The notes under the pieces: model-generated
The model's input: only the letters and a program-made list of their open reading frames with translations
Databases searched by the model: none
What the model was told of the DNA's origin: nothing
Translations under genes and position numbers: made by a program
NCBI RefSeq assembly: GCF_000716675.1
Contig: NZ_JNXT01000025.1
Coordinates: forward strand, 1-64,000
DNA from: Streptomyces alboflavus
GTDB lineage: Bacteria > Actinomycetota > Actinomycetes > Streptomycetales > Streptomycetaceae
DNA length: 64,000 nucleotides
Direction: 5' to 3'
In this document: positions 60,334-64,000 of the stretch, in pieces
Position numbering within the stretch: position 1 is the stretch's first letter
How the letters are laid out: each line of letters starts with the position of its first letter

Positions 60334-61123
60334 CCGGGACCTCGGGCGGAGTCCAGGTGAAGCGCGGCTGCCTGCGCTCCAGGAAGGCGGCGACACCCTC
60401 GGCGGTGTCGCCGCTCGCGCGCATCTGCTTAGCCCAGTGGGCGTCCCGCGCGGCCCCCGCGTCCGCACCGCCGGGGCCGTCCGCACCGGCGGCCGGGGAC
60501 GCGAACTCCTTCGCCGCAGCCTGCGTGAGCAGCGAACGCGCGGCCAGGATCCGGGTGAACTCCGCGACGCGCGCCCGCAGTTCGCCGGTGGGCAGCACCT
60601 CGTCCACGAGTCCGGTGCGCAGCGCCCGCCCCGCGTCGATCGGCTCGCCGGAGAACAGCAGGTACTTGGCGGTCGACGGACCGACGAGGGACACCAGGCG
60701 GCGCGTCGTCGACGCCGGGTAGACGATGCCGAGCTTCGCCGGGGTGACCGCGAACACCGCGTCCTCGTCGGCGAACCGCAGGTCGCACGCCGCCGCCAGC
60801 TGACAGCCGCCGCCCACGCAGTACCCGGCGACCGCCGCGAGCGTCGGCTTGGGGAAGGCCGCGAGCGCCTCCTCGGCCCGCACCGCGAGTTCCTGGGCAC
60901 GGGCGGGTTCCTCGCGCAGCGACGAGATGTCGGCGCCCGCGCAGAACGTGTCCCCGGCCCCGGTCAGGACGAGCGCCCGCACGGCCGGGTCCCCGGCGAG
61001 CCCCGTGAGCAGCGGCGGCAGCGCCCGCCACATGTCCGCCGTCATGGCGTTGCGCTTGGCCTGGTGGTCGATGACGACGGTGGCGACGCCGTCGGCGACG
61101 GCGTGCCTCAGCTGCGGCTCCAT
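60308..61123 (-). CDS. enoyl-CoA hydratase/isomerase family protein
   Basis: A 271-residue crotonase-fold enzyme. The CoA-binding segment is QAKRNAMTADMW. The oxyanion-hole loop includes GAGDTFCAGADISSL and AVAGYCVGGGCQLAAACDLR, followed by TPAKLGIVYPASTTRRL. Usual crotonase Glu positions need alignment, so hydratase versus isomerase is undecided. The ATG at 61123 was chosen because TAGCAT lies 7 nt upstream on the minus strand; the open frame extends 19 codons further. It overlaps the convergent DJ-1 gene by 26 bp. Confidence 0.88.
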   Translation of the reverse strand: MEPQLRHAVADGVATVVIDHQAKRNAMTADMWRALPPLLTGLAGDPAVRALVLTGAGDTFCAGADISSLREEPARAQELAVRAEEALAAFPKPTLAAVAGYCVGGGCQLAAACDLRFADEDAVFAVTPAKLGIVYPASTTRRLVSLVGPSTAKYLLFSGEPIDAGRALRTGLVDEVLPTGELRARVAEFTRILAARSLLTQAAAKEFASPAAGADGPGGADAGAARDAHWAKQMRASGDTAEGVAAFLERRQPRFTWTPPEVPATRAAPLR

Positions 61124-61197
61124 GCGCCGGATGCTATCCGCACCCACCGAACGTACGATCAAGAAGGGGTGGCTTCGCACAGCGGACGGAGGCCCTC

Positions 61198-61896
61198 ATG
61201 ATGCTCGGTGGAAGACGCGGAGAAGCAGGTCGGGACGGCGCTGCCGACACCGGTGGCACCGACGAGGGAGCCCGGCTCCGGCGCAGCTTCGGCTGGCTGG
61301 CCGTGCTCGGCGCGATCCTCGTCCTCGGCGGGCTCATCGGCATCGTGTACGTCGGGGTGGCCACGCTCACCTCGATGCTGCTGTTCGGCTGGCTGCTCCT
61401 GGTGGGCGGCATGGTGGCGCTCCTGCACGCGGTGCAGTCGCGCGGCTCGAACTTCTTCTGGCTCGGCGTGGTGGTCGCCGCGCTGAACCTCGCGGCGGGC
61501 GTCGTCGTCATCCGCAGGCCCGACGTGGCCGCGGAGGCGCTGACGATGTTCGCGGCGCTGCTCTTCCTCACCGGCGGTGTGTTCCGGCTCGTCGGCAGCC
61601 TGGTGGTGCGCGGGCCGCAGATGGCGGTGACGCTGCTCCAGGGCGCCTTCGGCGTGCTGCTCGGCGTGCTCGTGCTCGGCGACTGGCCGAGCAGCAGCCA
61701 GTACGTCATCGGCTGCTTCTTCTCCCTCGCGCTGCTCTTCGACGGCCTCGGCCTGATCGCGACGGCCGTCGGCGGCCGACGCCTGATCAGCCTGGTGTCG
61801 GAGCGCACCGGAGGGGACGGCGGCGCCCCGCAAGCCGTACAAGCTGAAGAACCCTTGAAGGCGGAACAAGAAGGGCAGGAGCAGTCGCGCAACTGA
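61198..61896 (+). CDS. HdeD-family membrane protein
   Basis: A 232-residue protein with six predicted membrane segments (for example FGWLAVLGAILVLGGLIGIV and TSMLLFGWLLLVGGMVALLH) in the HdeD arrangement, linked in enterobacteria to acid resistance. The N- and C-terminal tails are polar and cytoplasmic. The ATG follows GGAGG with 6-nt spacing. It is divergent from the enoyl-CoA hydratase gene. Physiological role in Streptomyces unknown. Confidence 0.87.
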   Translation: MMLGGRRGEAGRDGAADTGGTDEGARLRRSFGWLAVLGAILVLGGLIGIVYVGVATLTSMLLFGWLLLVGGMVALLHAVQSRGSNFFWLGVVVAALNLAAGVVVIRRPDVAAEALTMFAALLFLTGGVFRLVGSLVVRGPQMAVTLLQGAFGVLLGVLVLGDWPSSSQYVIGCFFSLALLFDGLGLIATAVGGRRLISLVSERTGGDGGAPQAVQAEEPLKAEQEGQEQSRN

Positions 61897-61932
61897 CGAC
61901 GGCACGCGGGGGCGATCAAATCCCGTCGATAG

Positions 61933-61956
61933 TCGCTGACTTCTGGTCAGTAGCGA
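61933..61956. terminator. bulged hairpin between the HdeD and anti-sigma-like genes
   Basis: TCGCTGAC (61933-61940) pairs with GTCAG-t-AGCGA (61946-61956) with a small bulge, loop TTCTG. It may terminate hdeD transcription or act in the leader of the next gene. Confidence 0.4.
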
Positions 61957-61989
61957 GGTACGGACCAGCGCGTTACCAACACTCGACGT

Positions 61990-62502
61990 GTGGTGACAAC
62001 CGAGCGCGAGGGCGGGGACCGGGCGATGGGCAACGACGGGAGAGGGCCGGGCCCGCTCCCCGGGGGAGGTGGGCGGGTGCCGTACGAGGGCGTGTGGCGG
62101 TTCACCGCCCCCGCCGTCGACGCCTCGGTGCCCCAGGCACGGCACGCGGTGCGCGACCTGCTCGCGCGTCAGGGGGTGCCGGCACCGGACGAACTGGTGC
62201 AGGGACTCCTGCTGATCGTCTCCGAGCTGGTCACCAACGCGGTGCGGCACGCGGCGCTGCTCTCGCCGATGCTCGCCGTGGAGGTCGCGGTCGGCGCGGA
62301 GTGGGTGCGGGTCTCCGTGGAGGACAACCACCCCTACCGCCCGACGGCCCTTGAGGCCGACTACGGCCAGACCGGCGGCCGCGGGCTGCTCCTCGTACGT
62401 GAGATCGCCCGCGAGGCGGGCGGCGCGTGCGACGTCGAGCACACGGCCGGCGGGGGCAAGGTCATCTGGGCCGCCTTGCCCCTGAAACCGGGCGGGATCT
62501 GA
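61990..62502 (+). CDS. anti-sigma-factor-like ATP-binding protein (HATPase_c)
   Basis: A 170-residue GHKL ATPase of the RsbW/SpoIIAB-like group abundant in Streptomyces; such kinases bind anti-sigma antagonists or sigma factors. The N-box is ELVTNAVRHA, the G1 region VSVEDNHPYRP, and the G2 region GRGLLLVREIAREAG. The first 35 residues are Gly/Pro-rich and variable. The start is uncertain between GTG 61990 and ATG 62026; the latter follows a purine-rich GAGGGCGGGG. No partner regulator is adjacent. Confidence 0.85.
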   Translation: MVTTEREGGDRAMGNDGRGPGPLPGGGGRVPYEGVWRFTAPAVDASVPQARHAVRDLLARQGVPAPDELVQGLLLIVSELVTNAVRHAALLSPMLAVEVAVGAEWVRVSVEDNHPYRPTALEADYGQTGGRGLLLVREIAREAGGACDVEHTAGGGKVIWAALPLKPGGI

Positions 62503-62507
62503 GGAAC

Positions 62508-62531
62508 CGGGCGGGATCCGGGACCCGCCCG
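62508..62531. terminator. hairpin between the anti-sigma-like and idi genes
   Basis: CGGGCGGG (62508-62515) pairs with CCCGCCCG (62524-62531), loop 8 nt, between convergent stops. The left arm is a second copy of AACCGGGCGGGATC, 20 bp after the one ending the upstream gene. Confidence 0.55.
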
Positions 62532-62536
62532 CCGGG

Positions 62537-63130
62537 CTACCAGCCCGCGGCAGGACCCGTCAGCTCCTTGATCGCGGGCCGCGCCGCGTCCAGGACGGTC
62601 ATGAACCACGCGGAGAACGGCCCCTTCGCGTGCCGCTCCGCGAGCTCCGCGGCGGTCACGAACGCGGTGTCACCGACCTCGCTCGCGTCCGGGCGCAGCT
62701 CGGCCTGCACCATGCCCACGAAGAGGTGGTTGAACTCCTGCTCCACCAGGCCCGACTCCGGGTCCGGGTGGTTGTAGCGCACGGTGCCCGCCTCGGCGAG
62801 CAGCGACGGCGAGACGCCGAGCTCCTCGAAGGTGCGCCGGGCGGCGGCCGCGAACGGTGCCTCGCCGGGGTACGGGTGCCCGCAGCAGGTGTTCGACCAG
62901 ACGCCGGGGGAGTGGTACTTGCCGAGCGCCCGCTGCTGAAGCAGCAGCCGCCCCTGCTCGTCGAAGAGGAAGACGGAGAACGCCCGGTGCAGCTGCCCGG
63001 GCGCCTGATGAGCGGCAAGCTTCTCCGCCGTGCCGATCGTCCTGCCGTCCTCGTCGACGAGTTCCAGCAAGATTGTCTCTCCGGTGCCGTTCGACGAGCT
63101 GTTCGCCGCGGTGGCAGGTGTGATCGGCAT
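62537..63130 (-). CDS. idi: isopentenyl-diphosphate delta-isomerase, type I
   Basis: A 197-residue Nudix-fold isomerase converting isopentenyl to dimethylallyl diphosphate, supplying isoprenoid synthesis. The catalytic Cys is in WSNTCCGHPYPGE and the catalytic Glu in LVEQEFNHLFVG. The metal-binding ARRTFEELGV Nudix helix is intact. The start was set at ATG 63130, which has a GAAGGATG ribosome site; ATG 63136 is two codons earlier. By memory of gene order this is the SCO6750 equivalent. No other isoprenoid genes are in the window. Confidence 0.94.
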   Translation of the reverse strand: MPITPATAANSSSNGTGETILLELVDEDGRTIGTAEKLAAHQAPGQLHRAFSVFLFDEQGRLLLQQRALGKYHSPGVWSNTCCGHPYPGEAPFAAAARRTFEELGVSPSLLAEAGTVRYNHPDPESGLVEQEFNHLFVGMVQAELRPDASEVGDTAFVTAAELAERHAKGPFSAWFMTVLDAARPAIKELTGPAAGW

Positions 63131-63203
63131 ACCCATCCTTCGCTTCGGTCGCTGATGGCCAAGTCTGCCGTACGACAGGGGCGCTCCCGGCACTCCGGGG
63201 GCC

Positions 63204-63243
63204 CCGCATGTCCCGTCCCCGACCGTGGGGACGGGACATGCGG
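63204..63243 (-). terminator. 17-bp perfect hairpin after the N-acetyltransferase gene
   Basis: 63204-63220 and 63227-63243 are perfect reverse complements over 17 bp with a 6-nt loop. It lies between two minus-strand genes, downstream of the acetyltransferase stop and upstream of idi. Confidence 0.75.
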
Positions 63244-63287
63244 ATTCGGCCACGGCACCCCCGGCGTCGGGCCGGGGGCCGCCGGGG

Positions 63288-64000
63288 TCAGACCCCGAAG
63301 GCCGCCGGATAGGCGATCGTGCCCGACGGAACGGGCACCCCACCGTCCGTGCCGGGCCGGTCGAGGACCAGCGCCATCATGGCCTCGTCCGGCACCTCGA
63401 AACTTGGCCGGATCCCGTACGCCGAGGCCGGGGTGAAGCCGAACCGCGGATAGTAGTCCGGGTGCCCGAGCACCAGGACCAGTTGCTCGCCACGGGCGCG
63501 CGCGGCGTGCAGCACGGCGCGCACGACGGCCGAACCGGCGCCCGTTTTCTGGTACGCCGGGAGTACGGCCACCGGCGCCAGGCACAGGGCCGGGGCGCCG
63601 TCCACGTGGCAGCGGGTGATCAGGGCGTGCGCCACGACCTGCCCGCCCGAGCCGTCGGTGCCTTCAGGGTCGCCCGAGCCGTCCCCGCGGGGCGCCTCCG
63701 CGACGAACGACAGCCCGTCGATCCAGGCCCCGGCGTCCTCGCGGAGCGCGTCCACGAGGTCGGCCTCCGCCTCGGTGGGGAAGGCGGCGGCGTTCACGGC
63801 GTGCACCGCCGCGCGGTCGGCGCCGGACGCCGCCTCGGGCCGGGTGCGCCAGTCGCCGCCCGCCGGGCTGAGGACGTAGCCGGCGTAGCCGAACTCCGCC
63901 CCGTGCTCCCGCCGCATCGCGATCTCGGCGCGGGTGGCGGCCAGGGCCTCGGCCATGCCGGGCGCTCCGGGGTCGGCCGCGTCGGCGCGGGCGCCGAGCG
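63288..64000 (-). CDS. GNAT-family N-acetyltransferase, possibly the C-terminal part of a longer protein (cut by window edge)
   Basis: The GNAT domain starts at about WRTRPEAASGADRAAVHAVN and contains ALCLAPVAVLPAYQKTGAGS (acetyl-CoA loop), RARGEQLVLVLGHPDYYPRF and the C-terminal AMMALVLDRPG, as in YhbS-like acetyltransferases. Preceding it, ALAATRAEIAMRREHG and EFGYAGYVL read like the C-terminal end of a SAM-dependent methyltransferase. The frame stays open with coding-like codons to base 64000. The gene may therefore be a methyltransferase-GNAT fusion. Alternatively ATG 63956, preceded by GGAG, is the true start. The 5' end cannot be settled here. Confidence 0.75.
   Translation of the reverse strand, partial: LGARADAADPGAPGMAEALAATRAEIAMRREHGAEFGYAGYVLSPAGGDWRTRPEAASGADRAAVHAVNAAAFPTEAEADLVDALREDAGAWIDGLSFVAEAPRGDGSGDPEGTDGSGGQVVAHALITRCHVDGAPALCLAPVAVLPAYQKTGAGSAVVRAVLHAARARGEQLVLVLGHPDYYPRFGFTPASAYGIRPSFEVPDEAMMALVLDRPGTDGGVPVPSGTIAYPAAFGV

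Noticed and set aside
1..64000. tRNA or rRNA genes
   Set aside because: No cloverleaf-type or rRNA-like stretch was noticed while reading both strands; a dedicated covariance search was not possible here.

Overview
The window is high-GC actinobacterial chromosome, almost certainly Streptomyces. The evidence is the strong G/C bias at third codon positions, the many GTG starts, a WhiB-like protein, an SsgA-like sporulation protein, a small two-domain laccase, a single rare TTA (bldA-type) codon, and palindromic repeats typical of the genus. From memory, the gene order (LigC-like ligase, LigD polymerase, small laccase, WhiB-like, UvrA-like, ABC-F, SsgD-like, endonuclease V, fatty-acid oxidation genes, Tex, Idi) follows the S. 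coelicolor SCO6707-SCO6750 region. It therefore looks like chromosome-arm sequence with species-specific insertions. I see no rRNA, tRNA, CRISPR array, insertion sequence or prophage.

Region 0-6 kb holds two parts of bacterial non-homologous end joining: an ATP-dependent DNA ligase (minus strand) and a LigD-type polymerase/primase (plus strand). About 3.6 kb of unrelated genes separate them: a small lipoprotein, an unknown protein, a CYTH-domain protein co-transcribed with an XRE regulator, a perfect 16-bp palindrome, and two overlapping small genes. Region 5.9-12 kb is a secreted redox module: a cupredoxin/OmpL47-repeat/DUF1080 protein and a ThuA-glucose dehydrogenase protein overlap by ATGA and are divergent from a small laccase. 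Region 12-20 kb contains a DUF1707 protein, a LacI regulator convergent with a GH64 beta-1,3-glucanase that carries a LacI-type operator, a VOC protein, a WhiB-like protein, a large (alpha/alpha)6-barrel glycosidase and an acyl-ACP desaturase.

Region 20-31 kb contains a UvrA-like ATPase, an ABC-F protein with a roughly 320-nt leader, a PEP-mutase family enzyme, an SsgD-like protein surrounded by short tandem repeats, a secreted beta-propeller protein, a YciI protein, endonuclease V, a saccharopine-dehydrogenase-like reductase and a YjbR protein. Region 31-41 kb is an acyl-CoA catabolic cluster: CoA-transferase, LLM flavin oxidoreductase, acyl-CoA dehydrogenase, thiolase, a FadB-like multifunctional protein, a MerR regulator and an acyl-CoA ligase. 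Region 41-51 kb carries an amino-acid permease, a DUF2236 protein, three secreted peptidases (M1, S15, M14) and a BCCT osmolyte transporter.

Region 51-64 kb carries a D-amino-acid oxidase divergent from an unknown TTA-containing gene, a second ABC-F protein, Tex, a 47-residue LPFR-motif protein, an SCO6745-family protein, a GlxA-type regulator next to a DJ-1 protein, an enoyl-CoA hydratase, an HdeD membrane protein, an anti-sigma-like ATPase, isopentenyl-diphosphate isomerase and an N-acetyltransferase running into the window edge. Most convergent pairs are separated by perfect hairpins. Several starts sit 6-7 nt after a -10 hexamer, which suggests leaderless mRNAs. All functional calls are from reading sequence and family knowledge; no database search was run.
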